Assembly: GCA_016932895.1 (NCBI GenBank)
Contig: JAFGCA010000505.1
Location: 1-15,513 of the forward strand
Reading direction: 5' to 3'
Length of the DNA: 15,513 nucleotides
DNA from: Sedimentisphaerales bacterium
Lineage (GTDB): Bacteria > Planctomycetota > Phycisphaerae > Sedimentisphaerales > SG8-4
Part shown: positions 7,457-13,726 of the stretch, piece by piece
Position numbering within the stretch: the first letter of the stretch is position 1
Layout: every line of letters starts with the position of its first letter
Notes under the pieces: generated by a model
The model's database searches: none
Seen by the model: the letters and a program-made list of their open reading frames with translations, nothing else
What the model was told of the DNA's origin: nothing
Position numbers and translations under genes: made by a program

Positions 7457-8956
7457 ATGGTTGGAAGAATGCATTTGATGGTCCTGGGTTTTCTTTTGGC
7501 TCTTTGTGCGCCCGCGCTGGCGGACGGGGAGAAAGAGTATCTCGCCGTCTTCATGGAGGGCAAGAAGGTCGGCTACGGGATTCACACCCGCGCCGTCGCC
7601 GACGGCCAAGTTACCACGACCGAGGAGGTGAGCATCACAATCACTCGGATGGGCATGCCGATAACGGTGAAGATGACCGAGACCAGCGTCGAGACGACGA
7701 CCGGCAAGCCGCTGAGTTTCCAATCCCTTCAGGATCTCGGCGCCATGACGATGAAAGTCTCCGGCACCGTCGGCAGCGACGGCGTCGTGCAGGTGACCTC
7801 GGCCTCCCTGGGCATGGAGCAGAAGAGCACGATCCAGTGGCCCGCCGGCGCCGTCATGGCCGAGGGCCTGCGTCTGCTCACGCTCAAGCACGGCTTGAAA
7901 CCGGGCGTCGAGTATTCCGCCTCGATCTTCAGTCCCGGCGTCATGCAGGCGATCAACGCCAAAGTCACGGTCGGGACCAAGAAGCAGGTCGATCTGCTGG
8001 GCCGCGTCCGCACCCTTACGGAGATGACCACGGTTATGAATGTCCCCGGGGCCGGGCAGATGACGAGCATCAGCTACGTCGACGACGACATGCAGGCCCT
8101 CAAGAACGTCATGCCCATCGCCGGCATGCAGGTCGAGATGGTCTCCTGCACCAGGGAGGTTGCGCTGGGCGGCAACGAGATTCTCGACCTGATCGACCGG
8201 ATGTTTGTCAAGAGCCCCGAATCGATCGACGATCTCGCCTCGGTCTCCTCGATTGCGTACCTGCTGCATCCGGGCCCGGGCGCCGACTTCGTGATCCCCT
8301 CGACCGACAACCAGCAGGCCAAGCGTCTGCCCAACGGCAAGATCGCGCTGGTGGTCAAGCCCGTCGCGGCGCCCGCCGGGGGGAGCTTCCCCTACCAGGG
8401 CAGCGATCCGGCCCTGCTCGAAGCGGTCAAGCCGACGCGCTTCCTCCAGAGCGACCACGCCGAGATCGTCAAGCTGGCCCGCCAGACCACGGCCGGGGCG
8501 CGTGACAGCGCCGAGGCCGCGCGGCGCATCGAGTCCTTCGTCGCCGAGTACATCGATAACAAGAGCCTCTCCGTCGGCTACGCCTCGGCGGCCGAGGTCG
8601 TCGAGAGCCGGCAGGGCGATTGCTCGGAGTTTGCGGTCTTGACCGCGGCCCTGTGCCGCGCCGCCGGCATTCCCGCCGAGGTCGTCGTCGGCATGGCCTA
8701 CGTCAAGGAATTCGCCGGCATCGAAGGCTTCGGGGGCCACGCCTGGGCGCGGGCCTACGTCGGGGGCGACAAGCAGGGACGGGGCGGCCGGTGGATCGGT
8801 CTCGACGCCGCCTTCAAGAGCGGCGGTCGCGGCGGATACGACGCCGGACACATCGCCCTGGCCACCGGAGACGGAGAGCCCGGCGCCTTCTTCAACATGG
8901 CCACCGCCCTCGGACAATTCACCATCGAAAATATCAAAATCCAGAGAGCGAAGTAG
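7457..8956 (+). CDS. Secreted transglutaminase-like (papain-fold) protein
   Basis: ATG 7457 is chosen because GGGAAGGA (7443-7450) sits 6 bases upstream and a signal peptide follows (MVLGFLLALCAPALA, cleavage likely before DGEKEY). The open frame extends to 7373 without such support. The 499-residue product has a long, mostly beta N-terminal region (about 24-330) that I do not recognise by name. A transglutaminase-like domain follows with a full catalytic triad: C389 in GDCSEFA, H428 in GHAWARAYV and D450 in GLDAAF. Bacterial exported members usually act as cysteine proteases or amidases on peptides or cell-wall crosslinks rather than as crosslinkers, and the substrate here is unknown. It diverges from murE and is convergent with recJ, so it is probably monocistronic. 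Domain call firm, function open. Confidence 0.88.
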   Translation: MVGRMHLMVLGFLLALCAPALADGEKEYLAVFMEGKKVGYGIHTRAVADGQVTTTEEVSITITRMGMPITVKMTETSVETTTGKPLSFQSLQDLGAMTMKVSGTVGSDGVVQVTSASLGMEQKSTIQWPAGAVMAEGLRLLTLKHGLKPGVEYSASIFSPGVMQAINAKVTVGTKKQVDLLGRVRTLTEMTTVMNVPGAGQMTSISYVDDDMQALKNVMPIAGMQVEMVSCTREVALGGNEILDLIDRMFVKSPESIDDLASVSSIAYLLHPGPGADFVIPSTDNQQAKRLPNGKIALVVKPVAAPAGGSFPYQGSDPALLEAVKPTRFLQSDHAEIVKLARQTTAGARDSAEAARRIESFVAEYIDNKSLSVGYASAAEVVESRQGDCSEFAVLTAALCRAAGIPAEVVVGMAYVKEFAGIEGFGGHAWARAYVGGDKQGRGGRWIGLDAAFKSGGRGGYDAGHIALATGDGEPGAFFNMATALGQFTIENIKIQRAK

Positions 8957-8992
8957 TGACGCATTTCGCAAGTTCTGCGACCATGCGGGAGG

Positions 8993-9069
8993 AGATTGCT
9001 TCGTCGCTACGCTCCTCGCAATGACAGATACGGGTGCTCCCTGTCATTGCGAGCGAAGCGAAGCAATCT
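8993..9069. repeat. Inverted-repeat element of the CATTGCGAGCGAAGCGAAG type
   Basis: The left arm (8993-9027) and right arm (9041-9069) are imperfect inverted copies around a 13-base loop. AGATTGCTTCG and CGCAATGACAG match exactly at the arm ends, and the left arm carries a few extra bases in the middle. The right arm reads CTGTCATTGCGAGCGAAG onward, a well-known dispersed palindromic repeat in many bacterial genomes that gives spurious CHCERSEAI peptides in gene calls. It lies in the 148-base gap between the ends of the transglutaminase gene and recJ, where the hairpin may also stop transcription from both sides. Confidence 0.8.
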
Positions 9070-9104
9070 ATAGTCCCACGATTTCTGAAACGGGGTATTT
9101 CTTT

Positions 9105-10856
9105 CTACTCGAATTGGATGTCGGTGGTGATGAATTCGACGCTGGTGTTTCCGTTGTAGCGGTTGATCTGGGCTTCGTAGGCGATGTTGAAGCACTCGCA
9201 GTCGAGCAGTTTCTTCTCGAGGTTGCCCATGCGAAAGCCGACGCAGCGGATGGAGGCGGTGTTGTCGGTGATGGCAAACTGGAGGTGGTCGCCGCGGGCG
9301 CCGACGCGCCGGGGGGCGCCCGTCAGGCGCACGCCCTTGGTGGCGAAGACCGGCTTGGGGTTGCCTTGCCCGAACGGTCCAACCCTGTCGAGCTGGTTGA
9401 CGGTGTCGACGGTAAAGGCCCGCAAGGCCGCCAGCGCGTCGATGTGCAGGTGGGCGACGATGTCCTCCTCGTTCAAGTTGCCGGCCGCGTACGTTTCGAA
9501 GTCGGCGGCGAAATCCTCGATCTTCTCCGGCGGGATCGTCAGGCCCGCCGCCATCGTATGTCCTCCGAAGGTGGCTAAGTGCGACGAACACGACTGGATC
9601 GCGCCGAGCAGATTGAACCCCGCGATCGACCGCGCCGAGCCCTGAGCGGCGCCGTCCTCGCTCGGCGAGGCGTTGATCATTATGGTCGGTCGGTAGAACC
9701 GGTCCACGAGCCTCGAGGCGACGATGCCCAGGACGCCGGTGTGCCAGCCCTCGGCGGCCAGCACGATGCTCTTGTGGTCCGGGTGGTTCAACCCGCGCTC
9801 GACGACCATCTTGCAGGCCTCTTTGAGCATTTTTCGTTCGCACTGCTGCCGCTGGGCGTTTTGCCCCTTGAGGTATTCGGCGATCTGCATGGCCCGCAGC
9901 TCGCTGGTGCTGGTCATCAGCTCGACGGCCAGCCGCGCGTGTCCCATCCGGCCGGCCGCGTTGAGCATCGGCGCCAGGCGAAAGCCGATGGCGTAGCTGT
10001 CGAGCCCCTGCCCGGTCAGGCCGGCCGTCTCGATCAGCGCGCGAACGCCGCACAGCTTGCTCGTCGGCAAAGATTGCAGGCCGAAGCTCGTGACGATGCG
10101 GTTCTCGCCCCGCAAATCGACCACGTCGGCCACGGTGCCCATCGCCGCCAGACTCGTGGCGTTGAGCATGAACTCGCGCAGCTCCGGTCCGAGGCGGGGT
10201 CCCTTGCTCAGCTCGTCGGCCAAAGCCCAGGCCAGCTTGTAGGCGACCAGCGCCCCGGCCGAGTCCTGGTTGGGATACGATTCGTCCAGGGCCGGATGCA
10301 CGATTGCCACGGCGTTGGGCAACACCGGTCCGGGCTGGTGGTGGTCGGTGATGATCACGTCGAGGCCGAGCTCGCGGGCCAGATCGGCCGCCTCGAAGCC
10401 GGTGATGCCGCAGTCCACCGTCACGAGCAGGCTGCTGCCCGACTCGGTGATGGAGCGGATCGCGTCGCTGTTGAGTCCGTAGCCCTCGTCGATGCGGTGC
10501 GGGATGTAGTAGTCCACGTCGGCGCCGAGCAGGGTCAGGAGCTGCCAGAGGATGGAGACTCCCGTGATGCCGTCGACGTCGTAGTCGCCGTAGATGGTGA
10601 TGCGCTGCTTCTTTTCGATGGCGTCTCGGAGCCTCGCGACGGCCGGCTCAATGCCCGGCATCCGGTCCGGCCGGATCAGCTCGGTCAGCTTCGGCTGCAT
10701 GAACACGCTGCCAGTCTGCGCCTCGGTGATCCCCCGGTTGATCAGAACCTGCGCCACCAGCGGTGCGACCTTCAAAGACCGCGCCAACTCCTCGGCGCGA
10801 TCGTCGGCGTCCCTGACGACCCACTGATTCTTCTGCGTCCTTGTCGTTGGCGGCAT
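9105..10856 (-). CDS. recJ: Single-stranded-DNA-specific 5'-3' exonuclease RecJ
   Basis: RecJ degrades single-stranded DNA 5' to 3' in recombinational, mismatch and base-excision repair. The 583-residue product has the usual length. The DHH domain shows motif I, D91-Y-D-V-D-G96, and the DHH triad D171-H-H173 followed by QPGPVLPNA. GRMGHARLAVEL is also present. The DHHA1 part has GWHTGVLGIVASRLVDRFYRP and GGHTMAAGL. A C-terminal OB-like region ends in TDIQFE. I chose ATG 10856 (MPPTTRTQKNQWVV) because it gives a family-like N-terminus; only weak GGAG/CAGG sequences precede it. A GTG at 10922 is an alternative that adds 22 residues. The gene is divergent from the antitoxin gene and marks the last housekeeping locus before the accessory stretch. 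Confidence 0.95.
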   Translation of the reverse strand: MPPTTRTQKNQWVVRDADDRAEELARSLKVAPLVAQVLINRGITEAQTGSVFMQPKLTELIRPDRMPGIEPAVARLRDAIEKKQRITIYGDYDVDGITGVSILWQLLTLLGADVDYYIPHRIDEGYGLNSDAIRSITESGSSLLVTVDCGITGFEAADLARELGLDVIITDHHQPGPVLPNAVAIVHPALDESYPNQDSAGALVAYKLAWALADELSKGPRLGPELREFMLNATSLAAMGTVADVVDLRGENRIVTSFGLQSLPTSKLCGVRALIETAGLTGQGLDSYAIGFRLAPMLNAAGRMGHARLAVELMTSTSELRAMQIAEYLKGQNAQRQQCERKMLKEACKMVVERGLNHPDHKSIVLAAEGWHTGVLGIVASRLVDRFYRPTIMINASPSEDGAAQGSARSIAGFNLLGAIQSCSSHLATFGGHTMAAGLTIPPEKIEDFAADFETYAAGNLNEEDIVAHLHIDALAALRAFTVDTVNQLDRVGPFGQGNPKPVFATKGVRLTGAPRRVGARGDHLQFAITDNTASIRCVGFRMGNLEKKLLDCECFNIAYEAQINRYNGNTSVEFITTDIQFE

Positions 10857-11010
10857 CGGCGGCCTGCTCTCCGTCACTGGCTCCAAAGGAGCGTTCCAAA
10901 TCCCCCTTATAGCAGCAACCACCCCCTTCCGGCAAGCACTCCGTCGCGCTGGCAGCCTTCCACGCGTCCGCTCAATGCCGATGGGCTGGCGAAAATGGTG
11001 CAGATGTGCT

Positions 11011-11016
11011 TATAAT
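11011..11016 (+). promoter_or_regulatory. -10 box TATAAT upstream of the antitoxin gene
   Basis: TATAAT lies 35 bases before the antitoxin ATG, a plausible distance for a short leader. The best -35-like sequence, CTGGCG, is 19 bases upstream and weak. Toxin-antitoxin promoters are usually autoregulated by the antitoxin, but no clear operator palindrome is visible. Confidence 0.4.
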
Positions 11017-11050
11017 CCTGGATAAGATGACGATGATATGAGGAAAACCT

Positions 11051-11266
11051 ATGGAACGAGTGGACCTGCCTCTGGCGAAATTGACACTGGCTCAGAAGCT
11101 CGATCTGATCGAGACCCTCTGGGCCGACATCATCAAGGACGAGAAGGCCCTCGAATCGCCGGGCTGGCACGAGGACGTTCTCCGGGACCGGCAGAAGGCC
11201 CTGGAGGCCGGCAAGGCATCCGTTCGCGACTGGGACGAGGCGAAGAAGAAAATCAGAAGCCGGTAG
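11051..11266 (+). CDS. RelB-like addiction-module antitoxin (TIGR02574/PF09720 type), toxin absent
   Basis: The 71-residue acidic-helical protein contains the family's LTLAQKLDLIETLWADI segment near residues 11-27, then PGWHEDVL and a charged helix ending WDEAKKKI. This is the usual form and length of the addiction-module component that neutralises a RelE/ParE-type toxin. TGAGGA ends 6 bases before the ATG, a good ribosome binding site. The toxin normally follows within a few bases, but the next 585 bases contain no credible toxin gene. The stop codon lies inside a palindromic repeat (11258 onward), so insertion or deletion may have removed the partner. The protein could still act on a toxin encoded elsewhere, or be a decaying remnant. 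Confidence 0.8.
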   Translation: MERVDLPLAKLTLAQKLDLIETLWADIIKDEKALESPGWHEDVLRDRQKALEAGKASVRDWDEAKKKIRSR

Positions 11267-11299
11267 GATGGACTTGAAGCCCATGCGGATCTTCTACGA
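11258..11299 (+). repeat. Palindromic repeat, copy A
   Basis: AGCCGGTAGGATGG, a divergent core, then GCCCATGCGGAT. The centre (11268-11284) is a near-perfect palindrome, ATGGACTT-G-AAGCCCAT, with one mismatch. It overlaps the last codons and TAG stop of the antitoxin gene. Copy B lies at 11385. Confidence 0.75.
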
Positions 11300-11307
11300 T
11301 CTTTCAA

Positions 11308-11334
11308 CCGCGAAATACGCGGAACACGCGAAAA
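11308..11334 (+). repeat. Period-9 imperfect repeat block 1
   Basis: Three 9-base units: CCGCGAAAT, ACGCGGAAC, ACGCGAAAA. Same period as two other blocks in this gap. Confidence 0.65.
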
Positions 11335-11345
11335 CTGAATGTCTT

Positions 11346-11372
11346 GCCACAGAGGTCTCAGAGAGCACCGAG
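11346..11372 (+). repeat. Period-9 imperfect repeat block 2
   Basis: Three 9-base units: GCCACAGAG, GTCTCAGAG, AGCACCGAG, followed by AAA. Less regular than the other two blocks. Confidence 0.5.
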
Positions 11373-11384
11373 AAAGGCGCAGTC

Positions 11385-11429
11385 AGCCGGTAGGATGGGC
11401 AGATTCTCTGCCCATGCGGATTCTTATCG
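11385..11429 (+). repeat. Palindromic repeat, copy B
   Basis: It has the same flanks as copy A (14 and 12 identical bases). The core is a perfect 9-bp hairpin with a 3-base loop at 11395-11415, ATGGGCAGA-TTC-TCTGCCCAT. The core differs from copy A yet remains palindromic. No U run follows, so it is not a standard terminator. Confidence 0.8.
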
Positions 11430-11434
11430 TTGGA

Positions 11435-11461
11435 ACCACGAAGCACACGACGGACACGAAG
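11435..11461 (+). repeat. Period-9 imperfect repeat block 3
   Basis: Three 9-base units: ACCACGAAG, CACACGACG, GACACGAAG. An AT-rich run of ATCA/ATTC-like words follows to about 11495. Confidence 0.65.
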
Positions 11462-11851
11462 AAAGAATCAATCATCATTCATCAATAATCAATTCCAAGG
11501 CCGCTTCACGATAAACGCTTGTAAAGAGGAAGTTTTTTTCTTGCCCCCTCCGCCGCTACCGGCCACAATACCCCCAAGTGAAGCAGCGCGGATGAGCTAC
11601 GACGAACGAATTGCAGGCCGGGCCGGATCTCTGACGGTAGACAGGAAAGAGGCCGACGGCGACGGGAGAATGCGATGTACCCAGCGGGAATAAGTATGGT
11701 GTCCCCCGTTTCCAATAGCGCATTTTACCGCATTTTTGCTGTCGAGGGCCTATTTCGAGAATATCTTATCCGGTGTTCTCAGTAAAAGCAGATAATAACT
11801 TGTTATCCCAAAAACTCACATAGACAAACACATAAAAGAAAAAGGTGAAGC
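11462..11851. other. Non-coding stretch before the AT-rich gene
   Basis: I find no credible gene here. The open frames lack ribosome binding sites and are built from repeat sequence. The content is an AT-rich simple run (to about 11495), a T7 run near 11535, a GC-rich part (about 11545-11700), then a switch to AT-rich DNA after about 11705 that continues into the next gene. A short direct repeat GCATTTT occurs at 11720 and 11730. The composition change near 11705 may mark the left edge of an acquired segment. Confidence 0.5.
11791..11806 (+). promoter_or_regulatory. Candidate -10 and small inverted repeat upstream of the Nudix-like gene
   Basis: GATAAT (11791-11796) resembles a -10 box about 55 bases before the ATG. 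Overlapping it, ATAAC-TT-GTTAT (11795-11806) is a 5-bp inverted repeat that could be an operator. There is no convincing -35. AT-rich DNA makes both likely by chance to some degree. Confidence 0.25.
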
Positions 11852-13087
11852 ATGGGTGCACTTGGTTATATCATTGATCTATCAGGCGTACTTAAAGATA
11901 AATCATTCCGTGAGTGGCTGTGCGACAAGATACAATATGGTCGTTTTCTTTTTTTAAAAGCTCATCACCGTCTAATGGGAAACAATCTTACTCAAGAAAC
12001 ATGTTACAAATATAAAGGAGCGACGCTCAGTCAGACCTTTATGCAGGAAGCTATTAATTACTTTGCTCAGCATTATAATATCAATCCACATACTTACAAT
12101 AATATCCAATACCCAATACACATTCTCTGGCACAATGACAAGAAAACAATAGATCCCGATGCATTACGTGCATATCCCCTTGATACATCTCCTCCAGATC
12201 CTATATGCGATCGACATCAAAGAGCATACGTCAAATTCCTAGAAGAACGCGGCGAGATCAAACACGAAGGCATCAATTATTGCATGAACGAGATCGACTT
12301 ATCTGGTACGATTCCAAAAATCAGTGCTCGCCTTGGATTGTTTTATGACAATTTGATTTCTCAATATGGTATCGAAAGAGAATTAATTCACCTTGCAAAC
12401 AAAAACTTACCTACATTGGAAACATTCAAGGAACAATTATGCCTTAAGGGTTCTCTTCCACTCCGTGACAAGGCTGAGAGAGGCATAGACAATCCGTTAA
12501 CCAATGGCACAACTCGGTGTACATCAATAACAGCGTCAATGATGCTTGTATTCAAGCGTAGCGATGGCTACTATTATATTTTGTCAAAGAGGTCAAAAGA
12601 AGTTGCCGCTTCAGGAAGCAAGTATCACGTTGCTCCAGCAGGATTTTGCGAGGTATCGTGCGATGAGCCCGATAGAGAGTGGTCATTCAAATACAATCTC
12701 TTCAGAGAACTCCTAGAAGAGTTGTATGGCATAAAGGAGCTTACAAAACAAAAAGATACAAACCCAGAATACATCTACGGAAAACACCCACTTCCTCTTG
12801 TAGAGGAGTGTCTTAAAGGGAACAGGGCAGAATTTACTGTTACTGGTTTATGTGTGGATCTTCTTAATCTAAGACCGGAAGTATGTACGTTGCTCCTGCT
12901 TCATGACGAACAATTCTGCCAATGTGAAATAGTCAAGAACTGGGAATCCCAAAAGATCCAACGCAAACCGTTGTCGCATTTAGATAGTCTTTTAGAGACT
13001 GAGATCAATCCACTTAATTCAGTGCCTTCTGGGGCAACCTGTCTTCATCTTGGACGAAACTGGCTTCATAACCATGGACTTCTATAG
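11852..13087 (+). CDS. AT-rich gene: unknown N-terminal region plus divergent Nudix-like domain
   Basis: The 411-residue product starts at ATG 11852, with AAGGTGA ending 3 bases upstream. There is no signal peptide or clear membrane segment, so it should be cytoplasmic. Residues 1-225 match no family I know. They are mixed alpha/beta, open with GALGYIIDLSGVLKDKSFREWL, and contain several cysteines and aromatics. Residues about 228-400 look like a Nudix fold: strands SMMLVFKRSDGYYYILSKRS, then G264-FCEV and helix R285-E-L-L-E-E290-LYGI, which keeps the R-E-x-x-E-E metal-binding core. The glycine is about 7 residues farther from this core than in the standard Nudix box, and one residue is added before the last glycine. 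Substrate cannot be deduced. Sampled lines give about 40% GC against 60% or more in neighbours, which suggests transfer. Confidence 0.7.
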   Translation: MGALGYIIDLSGVLKDKSFREWLCDKIQYGRFLFLKAHHRLMGNNLTQETCYKYKGATLSQTFMQEAINYFAQHYNINPHTYNNIQYPIHILWHNDKKTIDPDALRAYPLDTSPPDPICDRHQRAYVKFLEERGEIKHEGINYCMNEIDLSGTIPKISARLGLFYDNLISQYGIERELIHLANKNLPTLETFKEQLCLKGSLPLRDKAERGIDNPLTNGTTRCTSITASMMLVFKRSDGYYYILSKRSKEVAASGSKYHVAPAGFCEVSCDEPDREWSFKYNLFRELLEELYGIKELTKQKDTNPEYIYGKHPLPLVEECLKGNRAEFTVTGLCVDLLNLRPEVCTLLLLHDEQFCQCEIVKNWESQKIQRKPLSHLDSLLETEINPLNSVPSGATCLHLGRNWLHNHGLL

Positions 13088-13090
13088 CAA

Positions 13091-13726
13091 TTGAATCGAA
13101 CCTATGAATCTTCCATGGTTGTCGTGGGCGTGCTGTTGCTGCTCAACTCTCCGTACATAATCAACGATGCCGGTAGCCGGCTCATGTGCGAGAATACATT
13201 GAAAACGATGGCACGCGCTTTTGAGCTGTATCTCGCCGATCACGAGGGCGTATATCCGCCCACCCTTGTGGAGTTGGGCCCTTATGTGAAAGAAAAGTAC
13301 CGCCCGGGGCCGGGGCGTGCTCCGAGTTGTCCAGGCAGCAGAGGCGAAGATGAGACGCCCACCTCTTGGGCCTATGTGTACCGAGTTCCATCCAATAATG
13401 AAGGTGTCATGCCGATCTGTTGGGATAGTAAAGCTCATCGTCGCATAGGAATTATCTTGCCGGACATGTTCCGGTGGAACGTGTTGTATTCCGACGGGCA
13501 CGTTGACAGGTTGAGTGACCGGGAGTTTCTGAGAGAACTGGCGAAGGTTGCTGCCGGCACGCCGAGCATCCTGGAGGGCATGGAATTGCCCCACGTATCG
13601 AGGCGCAGGAGCCTCCCGATGTTCTTGGCAGGCGTGGGAACGGGCATGGGCGTTCTCACCCTCATCCTTCGCAGGAGGATGAGGGGGAAACCCGGCACGA
13701 TTTCGTGTTCTACAATTCTCGCTTGA
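13091..13726 (+). CDS. Small membrane protein with pilin/H-x9-DG-like core, possibly 5'-truncated
   Basis: The frame gives up to 211 residues from TTG 13091; ATG 13115 is the alternative, and neither has a Shine-Dalgarno. It begins with a hydrophobic helix (SMVVVGVLLLLNSPYII), then CENTLKTMARAFELYLADHEGVYPPTLVEL. A middle part follows with CPGS and a C-terminal YSDGHVDRLS, the layout of planctomycete pseudopilin-like proteins with the H-x9-DG processing region, although the diagnostic H is missing. A second hydrophobic segment (PMFLAGVGTGMGVLTLIL) followed by RRR ends the protein, unusual for a pilin. It starts 3 bases after the previous gene in the same reading frame, at the point where GC returns to normal, so its true 5' end may be lost. 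Its end overlaps the convergent sulfatase by 17 bases. Confidence 0.6.
   Translation: MNRTYESSMVVVGVLLLLNSPYIINDAGSRLMCENTLKTMARAFELYLADHEGVYPPTLVELGPYVKEKYRPGPGRAPSCPGSRGEDETPTSWAYVYRVPSNNEGVMPICWDSKAHRRIGIILPDMFRWNVLYSDGHVDRLSDREFLRELAKVAAGTPSILEGMELPHVSRRRSLPMFLAGVGTGMGVLTLILRRRMRGKPGTISCSTILA

Noticed and set aside
7160..8971. 603-codon open frame on the minus strand over the transglutaminase gene
   Set aside because: It is antisense to a gene with signal peptide, catalytic triad and strong ribosome binding site, and it also overlaps the murE start region.
5662..8979. TTTCGCAAG-x-T-x-TGCG occurs just after two stop codons (5662-5677 and 8964-8979)
   Set aside because: Two 16-base words with 2 mismatches are expected many times by chance within 15 kb, and the possible stem is only 4 bp.
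11258..11461. Possible CRISPR array
   Set aside because: There are only two copies of the palindromic repeat, the region between them holds other repeats rather than a unique spacer, and no cas gene is present.
11267..11500. Toxin gene partner for the antitoxin
   Set aside because: All frames are broken by stops or consist of repeats; no RelE/ParE-like motif is seen.
11430..11715. Short open frames on both strands in the repeat region
   Set aside because: Their sequence is translated repeat and low-complexity DNA, with no ribosome binding site and no family resemblance.
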